From contig JAMLHK010000003.1 of the NCBI GenBank assembly GCA_023957155.1, positions 342,238-406,237 on the forward strand: a stretch of 64,000 bases of DNA. The letters run 5' to 3'. The position numbers and the translations under genes were made by a program. Positions 46,050 to 54,492 of the stretch are shown here, piece by piece. Under the pieces are notes generated by a model that was given only the letters and a program-made list of their open reading frames with translations, was not told where the DNA came from and did no database searches. Each line of letters opens with the position of its first letter. The stretch's first letter is position 1. Origin of the DNA: Chitinophagaceae bacterium (GTDB lineage: Bacteria; Bacteroidota; Bacteroidia; Chitinophagales; Chitinophagaceae).

Positions 46050-46658
46050 TTATAATGCTAACGACCTGCCCTTTACACATCCGCCCACATGCGTTATCTC
46101 TCTTACATCAACCAAATGCGCGGCTTCTACCAGCTTTATCAAATGGGTGTATACTGTTAGCGGGGCTGGTATAGCAGTGCTGTCACTGCAAAAAGCATGC
46201 TCCACTACCTGCTCCCAGCACTGCATCCAGCTATTGAGCGACTGGTAGCTGAAAAACTGTTGAAATACCCGGTAGGGATCGCTATATTCTTTTTCAGACA
46301 GGCAGCGCGGAAACTCCTTCCACACATCAGCGCTAACATAATGGCTGCAATAGTATTTTTTATGGAAGAGCTCTTCTTTTTTAATAGTAACAGCGCTGTG
46401 CTTTGTATGCCTCAAAGCATCAGCGGCTTTTATAAGTGAGCGGATGAGCTTGCTGTATAAAAGTATATCGGCAGGTGAATCTCCTTTGTACACACCTGCC
46501 CCGCTGGCATGGCACACGAGCTTTTTGATGAGCCTGCGAAAGTGGTGCACATGCGCTTCGGCAAAGAAGTGGGCAATTACCTGGTAAGGGTCTGTAATGC
46601 ATTCGCAGAGCCAGCATTGGGTGTTGAACGGGTCTTTGTGTTTGCGGGTGCTTGACAT
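46050..46658 (-). CDS. Hypothetical Cys/His-rich protein, 202 residues
   Basis: I do not recognise a named family. The protein is mostly helical and unusually rich in Cys, His, Trp and aromatic residues. CWLCE near residue 15 could be a metal knuckle. It follows the BECR-toxin-like gene at 46824 on the same strand, 165 bases downstream, so the two may be expressed together; this gene would then be a candidate immunity or antitoxin partner (inference). A truncated second copy of its 3' end lies at 45050. The start ATG at 46658 has no close competitor. Confidence 0.6.
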   Translation of the reverse strand: MSSTRKHKDPFNTQCWLCECITDPYQVIAHFFAEAHVHHFRRLIKKLVCHASGAGVYKGDSPADILLYSKLIRSLIKAADALRHTKHSAVTIKKEELFHKKYYCSHYVSADVWKEFPRCLSEKEYSDPYRVFQQFFSYQSLNSWMQCWEQVVEHAFCSDSTAIPAPLTVYTHLIKLVEAAHLVDVREITHVGGCVKGRSLAL

Positions 46659-46823
46659 GGTTGTTGTTTTTTTTGACGTTATCAGGGTTCTATAGCTGAA
46701 GCTACAGTAGTACTAAAGCTTAATCAGGGCGTTCCCGAAATCGGCCGTAATCGATTTCGGGCGGCTTTTTGCGCTACTTTTTTCCGCAAAAAAGTAGCAG
46801 AAAAAACAGCGAGAGGTCCGGAG

Positions 46824-47294
46824 TTAGAAGGAAAACTGCGTTTTCTCCGGTGGTATTACCCCGGGAAAAGCAGTAATGATCTCTCCGCCGATGCTGGTAA
46901 TGACGGTAATGGTGGTTACGGTATTGCCCGAAGGATCTTGCCCGAGCGGCGTGCCGGTATCCAGTACCCGCTGCAGGTGAGGGCTGCACGGCATTGTTTG
47001 GGGAGGTTGCTGGCAAGCATCTCTTATGCAGGCCACAATTTGCGGTATGGGTATGGTAAACTTGCCGGTAAGCGGGTGGTAGTAATGGCGTTCCAGTATA
47101 TGCGCCAGCGCTTTGCTGCTTAGGTAAGAGCCTTTGCGCAGCAGCTTTTTACGGTGCTTTACGGGCAGTTGCCAGATAAGCCCCTCCTGTAACTGCTGCA
47201 GCCAGCTTTGGGTATCTGCCAGCAGGAACAGCCATTGGGTTTCGTTAAAATGGATGTTGGTGTTTTGTGCAGGTGTGGCAACAGCGTTGTTCAT
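46824..47294 (-). CDS. Hypothetical protein with BECR-fold toxin-like C-terminal half
   Basis: A 156-residue protein. Residues 57-145 follow the pattern of BECR-fold (barnase/EndoU/colicin-like) RNase domains: KALAHILERHYYHPLTGKF near 61-79, a helix PIPQIVACIRDA, and a closing beta pair with ITVITSIGGEIITAFPG. The His residues could be catalytic. It lacks a signal peptide or secretion module. Placed in front of the 202-residue gene, behind an unusual hairpin leader, it could be a toxin of a two-gene system (inference). A plain housekeeping role cannot be excluded. Confidence 0.5.
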   Translation of the reverse strand: MNNAVATPAQNTNIHFNETQWLFLLADTQSWLQQLQEGLIWQLPVKHRKKLLRKGSYLSSKALAHILERHYYHPLTGKFTIPIPQIVACIRDACQQPPQTMPCSPHLQRVLDTGTPLGQDPSGNTVTTITVITSIGGEIITAFPGVIPPEKTQFSF

Positions 47295-47349
47295 AACAAA
47301 AAAGTTTTAGGCTGGCACCCGCACAAAAAAGGCGTGGCGCTCAACTTAC

Positions 47350-47457
47350 CGCTTTTGAGGTACTGGTATACCCACACACGAATAAGAGAGCCCACGCCGT
47401 AACATGGGCATTCTGCTTATCATCTCGTGTGTTAAAAATTACCAGTTTTCAAAAGCG
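47350..47457. repeat. 108-bp nested hairpin upstream of the BECR-like gene
   Basis: Arms nest in order: CGCTTTTGAGGTACTGGTA (47350-47368) with TACCAGTTTTCAAAAGCG (47440-47457), ACACACGA (47374) with TCGTGTGT (47425), ATAAG with CTTAT, and GCCCA (47390) with TGGGC (47405). A second hairpin, GCGAATTGCTTCA / TGAAGTAATCGC, follows at 47467-47500. The GGCGTGG/CCACGCC pair at 47331/47392 is an alternative fold. Confidence 0.75.
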
Positions 47458-47593
47458 AGATTCAAAGCGAATTGCTTCAATAATTTTATGAAGTAATCGC
47501 GAAAATATTTTATTCAGAACAAATATACAGAGATTTTACTATTTGCGGACACCTGTCCGCTTTATTTTTTTCCACAACGTTTTTATTTGTTAA

Positions 47594-47824
47594 ATGCAAG
47601 ATTCGTACGATATCATATGTGACTTCATTACCAAGGAATGGATCGGCCCAAGTGACGAATCTATGCGTGCATTTGCGACCAATCATGATATTGATGAGAA
47701 GACCGTTAGGCGAATAAAAAATTGGAAGCAGGCACCCTATAAAATTACAATTTACACTTTAGAAAAAATATGTACTGCAAGAGACTTAACGCTTGAGGAG
47801 TTTTTTAGATTGATTAAGAGATAG
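47594..47824 (+). CDS. Small HTH (XRE-like) protein
   Basis: A 76-residue protein whose central part, MRAFATNHDIDEKTVRRIKN, reads as a helix-turn-helix and whose C-terminus (YTLEKICTARDLTLEEFFRLI) matches the last helices of XRE-type domains. It is probably a DNA-binding regulator. It is convergent with the PARIS-like gene at 47846 and divergent from the BECR-like gene, so it may control either. Confidence 0.7.
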   Translation: MQDSYDIICDFITKEWIGPSDESMRAFATNHDIDEKTVRRIKNWKQAPYKITIYTLEKICTARDLTLEEFFRLIKR

Positions 47825-47845
47825 TTTTCTTTCGATAAATTCCCG

Positions 47846-49450
47846 TTATCCGGCATCTTTTATTATTTTACTGTCTATTCCCGCTTTTATAATGTTTGAA
47901 ATTGCATCCTTTCGTTTCAGAAGTGTTACAGTTACATTTTTATATTCGTTTTTATTTCGAATTCCCGTCAATTCACATACCCGAGATTTGGGAATCAAAG
48001 CATTTTTCAAATTAAAAACTCTTAAAATTGAATCATAATCCTGTCTTGCAAGAATATCTCTAAATTCCGTATCGATTTGGTCATATATTGCTTGTTTGCC
48101 TATTCCACTATATGTTGCGTCAATTTCAGCCAAAGCAGAAGCAATAGTATTAGAAGTAAAATTTGATAATGTCAAATACTCTCTGCGTAACATTTCTTTG
48201 TAATGTAACAATATTTGGCTATCGATTTGATTTGCAAAAAATCCGATAATATTCCTTCTAACTTGATCGAAAACATCGTCCACATCTTGGCCCATATGTG
48301 CTGCAACTTCTCTTACAATTGGTTCTATCAAAAGTAAATTTTCGGCTTCTGCAACGTCAAGTACCCAAATTCCGTTTCTATTTAACACAATTATATCCGC
48401 TTGTTGTCGTCTATCCCTATCAATTATTCCAAATGACTCAATATGATGAAATCCCTGTTGGTCTCTAAAAGCTTTAACAACCTGCATAACTTTATCACAA
48501 CTGCCAACAGGTTTTAAAGTTTTATCATCGTATACTTGCTCATATAGTTCGTAATCAATACTACTATTATCCCCCTCTATAAATATGATTGGTTTTCTAC
48601 TACCCAAAACATCCAAGTAGAGTTGCTCGGGTATAGGCAAGTTTTCATCTAATATCTCATAGTCCCAAACATTATTCTCGTAAGATTTTGCCCAAATTTT
48701 TTTTGCATTTTGCCTAGTGAAAGCAAAATCAATATTGTGAGTCAAGTAAATGAACGAGCAATCAGATCTTTCTGCCTCGATTAAGTCAAAGAAGGGTTTT
48801 ATAAGTGACGAATGAATATGCATCTCCGGTTCGTCAATAACTATAATGGCATCCGGCGGTGCACATATAACTTCTCCTGCTAAATAAAAAATTACCCTTT
48901 CTCCATCACTCATTTCTGAAGCATTGTACTTTGATGCCTCTTGGTCTGATGGATAGGCCTGAATAACACCAGCCATTTTATGCAATTTCCTATGGGGAAG
49001 TACTAATTCCCAAATTCTTTGTATCCTATCAAGTTTCGTGATAGGTCTATCTATCCTTCCTTCTTTAAAATTGAGCGATTCATCATATTCTTCGGTATGA
49101 AGCAATACAAGAAGCTTGTGGTAATCATCCAATAAATAAGTATTGAAGTTGCCCCCCCATCTATAAATAGCTTTTTCCTGAAACCGCCATTGGTCATCAT
49201 TATTTTCATGATAGTGCCCATATAAAAATTCAAATTCAGCCCTTTTCTTAGATTTAGGGCTTACTTCCATTGGAAAAGATAATGACTTCTGGGCTGATAT
49301 TCTATGGGTTTGATCTAAATACCTGCTTTCAATATCGGAGCCAAATCGTGTTTTTCCTGCGCCATTTGCACCTATAACAACAAGTTGATTAAATTCGAGA
49401 GTTGGGTTTGTGTTTGGCTGCCCCTTCTTTGCTGGTAATTGTATATTCAT
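47846..49450 (-). CDS. AAA/ABC ATPase fused to DUF4435 (single-gene PARIS-like)
   Basis: A 534-residue fusion. The N-terminal ATPase has Walker A GANGAGKT (27-34), an SxSDGE-type signature near 180 (MSDGERV), Walker B IVIDEPEMH (203-211) and the H-loop LTHN (236-239). From residue 287 follows a Toprim-like DUF4435 domain with acidic residues FIEGDN (Glu 292), IIDRDR (Asp 344 and 346) and DVAEAEN (365-371). This ATPase plus DUF4435 pairing defines the PARIS anti-phage system (AriA/AriB), known also as a one-gene form. The gene lies in an accessory region of TA and nuclease genes. Function as defence is inferred. Confidence 0.82.
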   Translation of the reverse strand: MNIQLPAKKGQPNTNPTLEFNQLVVIGANGAGKTRFGSDIESRYLDQTHRISAQKSLSFPMEVSPKSKKRAEFEFLYGHYHENNDDQWRFQEKAIYRWGGNFNTYLLDDYHKLLVLLHTEEYDESLNFKEGRIDRPITKLDRIQRIWELVLPHRKLHKMAGVIQAYPSDQEASKYNASEMSDGERVIFYLAGEVICAPPDAIIVIDEPEMHIHSSLIKPFFDLIEAERSDCSFIYLTHNIDFAFTRQNAKKIWAKSYENNVWDYEILDENLPIPEQLYLDVLGSRKPIIFIEGDNSSIDYELYEQVYDDKTLKPVGSCDKVMQVVKAFRDQQGFHHIESFGIIDRDRRQQADIIVLNRNGIWVLDVAEAENLLLIEPIVREVAAHMGQDVDDVFDQVRRNIIGFFANQIDSQILLHYKEMLRREYLTLSNFTSNTIASALAEIDATYSGIGKQAIYDQIDTEFRDILARQDYDSILRVFNLKNALIPKSRVCELTGIRNKNEYKNVTVTLLKRKDAISNIIKAGIDSKIIKDAG

Positions 49451-49568
49451 ATTTTACGATGTCTGCTTAATTGAATTCATTTGTACCAATACATTATGTC
49501 AAATAGTTGCACTCAACGGATCAAAACTCACCGATCATTCCGTCAGCTTAAATTTATAAGCTTCTTTA

Positions 49569-51227
49569 CTACAATTCTGAAGTCTCGCTTATAATTGTAA
49601 AGAAAAAACTTTTTGAATCTTGCTTGTTATAAAATAGGACGTCTATTTGATTTTCCCTCAGAATTGAGAAAACAACAATTTTGCCAATCAATCCTCCCTC
49701 TTTTTTTTCATAATTACCAGAAGATATTACTGCGCGATTTTTATTCAAATCTAGTGTAAAACTATATTTGAATTTGTCATCCTTCCATGTAATTTCATAA
49801 TAGATAGGATTAGATAATTGTTTAATTGATACTTCAAAGTCATTTACTTTCCATTTCCCAGAAATGCCTATTGAAGAATTCCTTTGGTCATTGAAATATT
49901 CAGTGCCAAACTTCCTAATAAAAGCCTGAGTAGCTTTAGCCAATTGCATTACTTCACTTTCCTTATTACTTTCCTCTTTAACATCGTCCTCTATCCTTTT
50001 TAAGGCTTGCCAAACATTTTTGTCAACATTTGTTTCATTTTTTGCCTGCTCCAATAGTGTTTTTGCTTCCTCAAAAAAGCCCTGATAAATATACTTGTAA
50101 GCCAAATTTGAAGCGGCAAGTGTATTTTTTAAATCTATTGCCTTTTTGTAATTTTTGACTGCTTTATTAGGCATCTGCAATTCACTATATGCTACTCCTA
50201 GGTTATTATACCCTGCAGCGTTATCTGAAAAGGAAACTAATTCTTTGTAGTGTAATAAAGAAAGAGGAAGAATTTTATTTTCAGTCTCTCTGTATAAGTT
50301 ACTATAAGAGTAGCCTGCTTCAAATAGATATTCTTTGCTGGTTGGATCATGCTTAACAGCTAGTTCAATAGCTAAGCATCTCTCAAGCCAATTAGAATCA
50401 CTGTCAAAAAAAGAAGCCAGCTTCCAATACAGCTTGGCAATATTTTTATCTTTAATAAAATTCTTTTTAATGTCTTTTAAATAGGCGATTGCGTCCTCTG
50501 GTTTACTGGCTTCTGAAAAGCAATTAGCAATTTCGAGTACAATATCTACTGCTCTATCCTCATCGTCGCTTATGCAAAGCATATATGCTGACCTTAAATT
50601 TTCCTCTGCTTTGGAATATTGCTTTGCCTTGACTAGGCAATCTCCTAAAAATAGAAGTCCAGTAATTCTGTTTGTTTTGTTTTTTGATTTTGAAATTAAA
50701 TCTTCTAACTCTTCGATAGTATTAATTCCCGCATATTGAAATTTGAAGTATAGGTAACTATAATTATTTTTCTCCCTCTCATCACTGTTAGTTACTTTAG
50801 TTTGAATCTCTTCAAAAATCTCATCTGCTTTATTTAGGTTGCCGTTTTTTAATTCTTTATAAATGTTAAAAAAAGTTGGTTTCTTCACCTCCTCGGTACC
50901 TTTTTCTAACATAGTTTCTTTCAAATTTGAATTTGTATTGCTACCTTGAATAATACCAGGATTCGATGGCGGTTCTTGTATATTTGTTTGCTCAAAATTT
51001 ACTTCAACTGGCCCAGTTTTTCCTGAAACCTTATTAAACCGTTGTATAAACTTACCGAGGGAGCGGCGGTAAACGATTACAAATATTGTTACTATTATAA
51101 TTAAAACTAATGGCCACGTACCGCTAATTGCTTTTATCGTTTCAACTATATTTATTGACTTAGTAGTAGAATCAGTTATTTGTAATAAAACAGGCATACA
51201 ATTCTGGTTTAATGTAAGTTGAAACAT
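49569..51227 (-). CDS. Membrane-anchored TPR protein of unknown function
   Basis: A 552-residue protein. One membrane helix (about 38-54, LVLIIIVTIFVIVY) is followed by a positively charged stretch and a linker (70-110); residues 115-430 are helical repeats of the TPR type, for example AAGYNNLGVAYSELQMPNKAVKNYKKAI near 345; residues 460-552 are a beta-rich end. An alternative start is the second Met (residue 11). It stands 118 bases upstream of the PARIS-like gene on the same strand and may belong to the same defence block. I cannot name the family. Confidence 0.7.
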   Translation of the reverse strand: MFQLTLNQNCMPVLLQITDSTTKSINIVETIKAISGTWPLVLIIIVTIFVIVYRRSLGKFIQRFNKVSGKTGPVEVNFEQTNIQEPPSNPGIIQGSNTNSNLKETMLEKGTEEVKKPTFFNIYKELKNGNLNKADEIFEEIQTKVTNSDEREKNNYSYLYFKFQYAGINTIEELEDLISKSKNKTNRITGLLFLGDCLVKAKQYSKAEENLRSAYMLCISDDEDRAVDIVLEIANCFSEASKPEDAIAYLKDIKKNFIKDKNIAKLYWKLASFFDSDSNWLERCLAIELAVKHDPTSKEYLFEAGYSYSNLYRETENKILPLSLLHYKELVSFSDNAAGYNNLGVAYSELQMPNKAVKNYKKAIDLKNTLAASNLAYKYIYQGFFEEAKTLLEQAKNETNVDKNVWQALKRIEDDVKEESNKESEVMQLAKATQAFIRKFGTEYFNDQRNSSIGISGKWKVNDFEVSIKQLSNPIYYEITWKDDKFKYSFTLDLNKNRAVISSGNYEKKEGGLIGKIVVFSILRENQIDVLFYNKQDSKSFFFTIISETSEL

Positions 51228-51353
51228 GATGTCTCATTAAGGTTGGCTTTCTATAGTCTATCAAAAGTGGATAAAAAGTTGAGAATATGCTCGCCATCTT
51301 GCGATATTACCAATGCAATGATGTATGCGGACTTTTGTGTCGGTTTATTTCTT

Positions 51354-52286
51354 TTATCCTTTGATAATCGTACCTTTAAAGTTGTCAAATATAAAGATTT
51401 TGTCAAACGGCGTTAGATGCATAGGCAGGCTATCAAGTTGTATCTTGAAACTTGACGCTGAGCTTGCACCATCGATGACAATTAGTAACCAACATTTACT
51501 CAACTCTTTTAAAGATTTATAGGTGTCAATTTTGCCTTCTTTTTTTACAATAGCTTTCCCAATAGCTTCGGGAGTTAATTCTGCTAACCAATAATCTTCC
51601 CCTAAAGTCAATTCTAAAATTTGGTGTTGTGTTCGGATAACATCCGAAATGAAATCTGGTTTTGTAGTTTCTATATTTTGATGTTTTTCAATAATATAAT
51701 CACAGATAGTTTGAATGATCTCGGCTTTTTTAAATGGTAATTGTTCTTTTAGCTTTGAAGGGATAACGATTATATTGAAAAGCCCTGTAATTTCACTATG
51801 TTCAGTAGTTAATTTTTTCTGGCATCTGTCAATTATTTTTTTTAATGTCTTTATTTCAGCTACTACATCATCATCATAAATTCCAGTATGTTCAATACCG
51901 ATTAGTTCATTTTTATATTTTATAACAAAGTCTGGTTGTTCGCCACATTCTACAATTTCTATTTCATTTTCTTGTGCCAAATAATAAATGAATTTACCTA
52001 AGTCGATTAACTCATAAAGCTTTTTTTTGCTGTCCTTTGTACCCTGAGATTTCAATTCTTCATAAAACGGGTTGATTATCTTTTTGATTTCCAGCTTTTC
52101 ACTTTGCTGCTGGTAAATACTTGCAATCATTTCCTCAGAAAGTTGAATTTCAGAAGCATTAACACCAATCATTTTTGCAAGCAGGGTAATTACACCTTCG
52201 ATTGGGTTGTCATCAGAGGCTTTTCCAATAACTCTTCTTGTCGTCATGTCAAAATTATTTAAAATGAGAGGGTCAATGGGTTGCAT
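51354..52286 (-). CDS. Hypothetical protein with possible PD-(D/E)XK-like nuclease core
   Basis: A 310-residue soluble protein. The stretch CGEQPDFVIKYKNELIGIEH near residue 118 has the spacing of a restriction-type nuclease core, Asp followed by a strand with Glu (IGIEHT), but with His-Thr where Lys is usual. The rest is helical. An in-frame Met at residue 14 (MTTRR) is an alternative start. It is in line with the TPR protein and PARIS-like gene and may be a defence-island member (inference). The assignment is weak. Confidence 0.5.
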   Translation of the reverse strand: MQPIDPLILNNFDMTTRRVIGKASDDNPIEGVITLLAKMIGVNASEIQLSEEMIASIYQQQSEKLEIKKIINPFYEELKSQGTKDSKKKLYELIDLGKFIYYLAQENEIEIVECGEQPDFVIKYKNELIGIEHTGIYDDDVVAEIKTLKKIIDRCQKKLTTEHSEITGLFNIIVIPSKLKEQLPFKKAEIIQTICDYIIEKHQNIETTKPDFISDVIRTQHQILELTLGEDYWLAELTPEAIGKAIVKKEGKIDTYKSLKELSKCWLLIVIDGASSASSFKIQLDSLPMHLTPFDKIFIFDNFKGTIIKG

Positions 52287-52761
52287 ACAACATTTGCATT
52301 TTCACTAATATACACCATAAAAGACACTACTCGAACAACATCAGTTGCCTGATTAAGCGATCGTTACAAATATTTTTTGCCCCATAACTACAATACAACT
52401 CAGCACCCGGATTATAGTCGTTTCTACACGGATATTCACAAAACCCTGCTCCTCGTAATACCTACCGAATCCACAAACAAAAAGCCACTAAAACAATGCT
52501 GCGGGTCTTTGGGTTATAGTCTGCCCTACTGAGTTATTCAGCCGGGCACGGATTATCAAAAAGATGAGGATTAAAAACCTGTTTGAATAGGGTATTTTTT
52601 TATAATGTCATTTTTCTACTGGTATGTGTCTTCACATACCAGTAGAAAAGAGTGAGTATTTCGGTATGTGAAGACACATACCGATAGGAAAATAGTATTT
52701 AAATACATTTTGCAGATTTAATAACTGTGATTTTATTACTGTATTAATTTCCAAGTCTTAA
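52287..52761. other. 475-base gap with two palindromic hairpins
   Basis: No gene is supported. TTTTCTACTGGTATGTG (52612-52628) pairs perfectly with CACATACCAGTAGAAAA (52633-52649) around a 4-base loop. A second hairpin at 52661-52684, TCGGTATGTG-AAGA-CACATACCGA, has a core that is the exact reverse complement of the first core. The rest shows nothing recognisable. Confidence 0.8.
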
Positions 52762-53172
52762 TTATCCTCCATGCTGCCAACAATATCCTCCAGACCTAGA
52801 CTTCCTCGAGCACCTATATCCTTTCTTTGTGGTGGCGCTGCATTGCCCTGAATATGAACTGGATTTAGAAGAACTCTCGGAGCTACCACTATAAATGGAA
52901 GATTTTTGAGAAGCAGTGGCTGATTGGCCTTTTCGCGTTGTAGGGCTTGCTTGTTTATTAACTACAACACCAGACTTTGATTTTTTAGTCTCCTTTGACT
53001 CAAGTATCTGCAACTTGATTACCAGCTCTGAATTTAATTTTTGGACAGAATCTATTTTATATTTTAAAATTTTGTTTTCTTCATCAAGAGTTAAGCAATT
53101 ATTTTCAAACGTATTACAAGAAAACATACTAATGAGTAATAGGGGTAATAGTAATAATGTCTTTATCGTCAT
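52762..53172 (-). CDS. Lipoprotein with C-terminal CxC/H zinc-like motif
   Basis: A 136-residue protein with a lipobox (MFSC, Cys 19), a short coiled stretch (about 30-60), a Ser-rich low-complexity linker and a C-terminal element CSATTKKGYRCSRKSRSGGY followed by CWQHGG. This last part resembles the DUF5763-type pattern C-x8-C-x8-C-x2-H, a small zinc-binding knuckle. Its function is unknown. It stands alone between two gaps. Confidence 0.65.
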   Translation of the reverse strand: MTIKTLLLLPLLLISMFSCNTFENNCLTLDEENKILKYKIDSVQKLNSELVIKLQILESKETKKSKSGVVVNKQASPTTRKGQSATASQKSSIYSGSSESSSKSSSYSGQCSATTKKGYRCSRKSRSGGYCWQHGG

Positions 53173-53453
53173 TTTAAAAATTTATATTAGTTGACTGCTT
53201 ATTTACAGTTGCCTGCAAAACCAAACAAATACAAGACATCACTCTTCCGAGTAGTGCCGGCATACACTTTTAAAGCCACTAAAACTTTTGAATATGGGTT
53301 CGGGTAGTGGCAGGCAGTCAAAAGATTGAAGGATTAAAATGCACTTTAAGATAAGATGTTTTTTGATAATATCAAATATTTTGTTGGTATAGGGTAGCAT
53401 TAGCAGGAGACTACTAATGGACTGCCTGCATTGGTTTTTAAAAAAATATCTTA

Positions 53454-54155
53454 CTAACCGGCAATCATTTTAGAGTTTGCTTTGTAACAACTATAACATT
53501 CTGGATATGCCATGCTTGTATCTGCTTTCTTTCCACAGGAGTGGCAATATTTTTCAGGGTATAACTCATCGTTCCATTTTGACCACGCATTATAACAGTT
53601 AGTGCATAAAGGTTTTTCAGGATTGTATTTTAGATTATTACTGCACCTTATGCAAACTCCGTCTTTTTTTGCATACATTCTAATACTTGGAATCTTCGTA
53701 TTGAAATTGATTGAATCTTCTGATTGCAACGATGAAAGAGGTATTGCATGTTGCAAAAAATGTTCTGCTTCCTTTTTTGCAACCTCAAATAATTGTTTAT
53801 CTGTATCTCGTCTGATATATATGCCCATTTCTCGGTTTTTCTCAGAGAACTCATACATATTCATGGAACTGATGACCATGCAATCTTGGTTAAAATAACA
53901 TTTTGCATGTAAGTTCTCCAGGTGTTTAATTTTAATATTTTTTAGTAAAAGTAAATTGCCTACACATTCAGGTTTAGAATCTTTGCCAATTAAAATAGTA
54001 ACAGGCGTATTCCTTTTGGCTGCATCGCTAATGCGAACAAACCAATTTTTGGATAGCTGCCAGTAAGGCGAGATTAATACTAATGTAGATTGAGCGTTCC
54101 GAATGATATCTTCGATTTTGGCGACTGTCTCTTGAGTAGTTAGAAATTCTGCCAT
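53454..54155 (-). CDS. PLD-like nuclease-type domain protein with zinc ribbons
   Basis: A 233-residue protein. Residues 1-135 form a single phospholipase-D-like domain with HAKCYFN (His 83, Lys 85), Ser 96-97, Asn 99 and Glu 109, as in Nuc/BfiI-type nucleases that act as dimers. The C-terminal 65 residues hold two pairs of CxxC motifs (Cys 168/171 with 184/187, and 204/207 with 220/223), likely zinc ribbons for nucleic-acid or protein binding. There is no signal peptide, so it acts in the cytoplasm. Position in the accessory island fits a defence or mobile-element role (inference). Confidence 0.8.
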   Translation of the reverse strand: MAEFLTTQETVAKIEDIIRNAQSTLVLISPYWQLSKNWFVRISDAAKRNTPVTILIGKDSKPECVGNLLLLKNIKIKHLENLHAKCYFNQDCMVISSMNMYEFSEKNREMGIYIRRDTDKQLFEVAKKEAEHFLQHAIPLSSLQSEDSINFNTKIPSIRMYAKKDGVCIRCSNNLKYNPEKPLCTNCYNAWSKWNDELYPEKYCHSCGKKADTSMAYPECYSCYKANSKMIAG

Positions 54156-54321
54156 AAATACAATAATAAAGGGTTGGTATAATTAACGACTTAAGCACAT
54201 GAGTATTGTTGATAGAATGTTCGTAAAGCATAACTAAATAAGAATCATTACTACCAAGGCAGGTAAAATACCGGGGCGGGCGGTATAATACATCGCCATC
54301 CTGTTGCATACCGCGGAGTAT

Positions 54322-54414
54322 TTACCGCCATATATCTTTTAGTATCTGCTCCTTGATCTTATGGACAACCTTGTCTGCGCCGGTTGGAAAAGAGAGGGTA
54401 AAGAAAAAACTCAT
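54322..54414 (-). CDS. Possible 30-residue ORF in a gap
   Basis: ATG 54414 to TAA 54322 encodes a 30-residue peptide with FPTGADKVVHKIKEQIL. The C-terminal part reads like the end of a longer protein, but no homologous upstream part is visible. The remainder of the 54156-54492 gap has no supported gene; CTCTGCGTGCTTTGCGTGAAA near 54456 resembles short repeats common in this phylum. Confidence 0.3.
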   Translation of the reverse strand: MSFFFTLSFPTGADKVVHKIKEQILKDIWR

Positions 54415-54492
54415 CAGCTACTGCTATCCAGCGAACGAGTTTGCATCGTTGCTCCTCTGCGTGCTTTGCGTGAAACATAGCTGGTCAAATAC

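Noticed and set aside
47331-47457. Integron attC site
   Set aside because: Long hairpin and a GCTCAAC box recall attC, but the matching GTTRRRY box and an integrase are absent.
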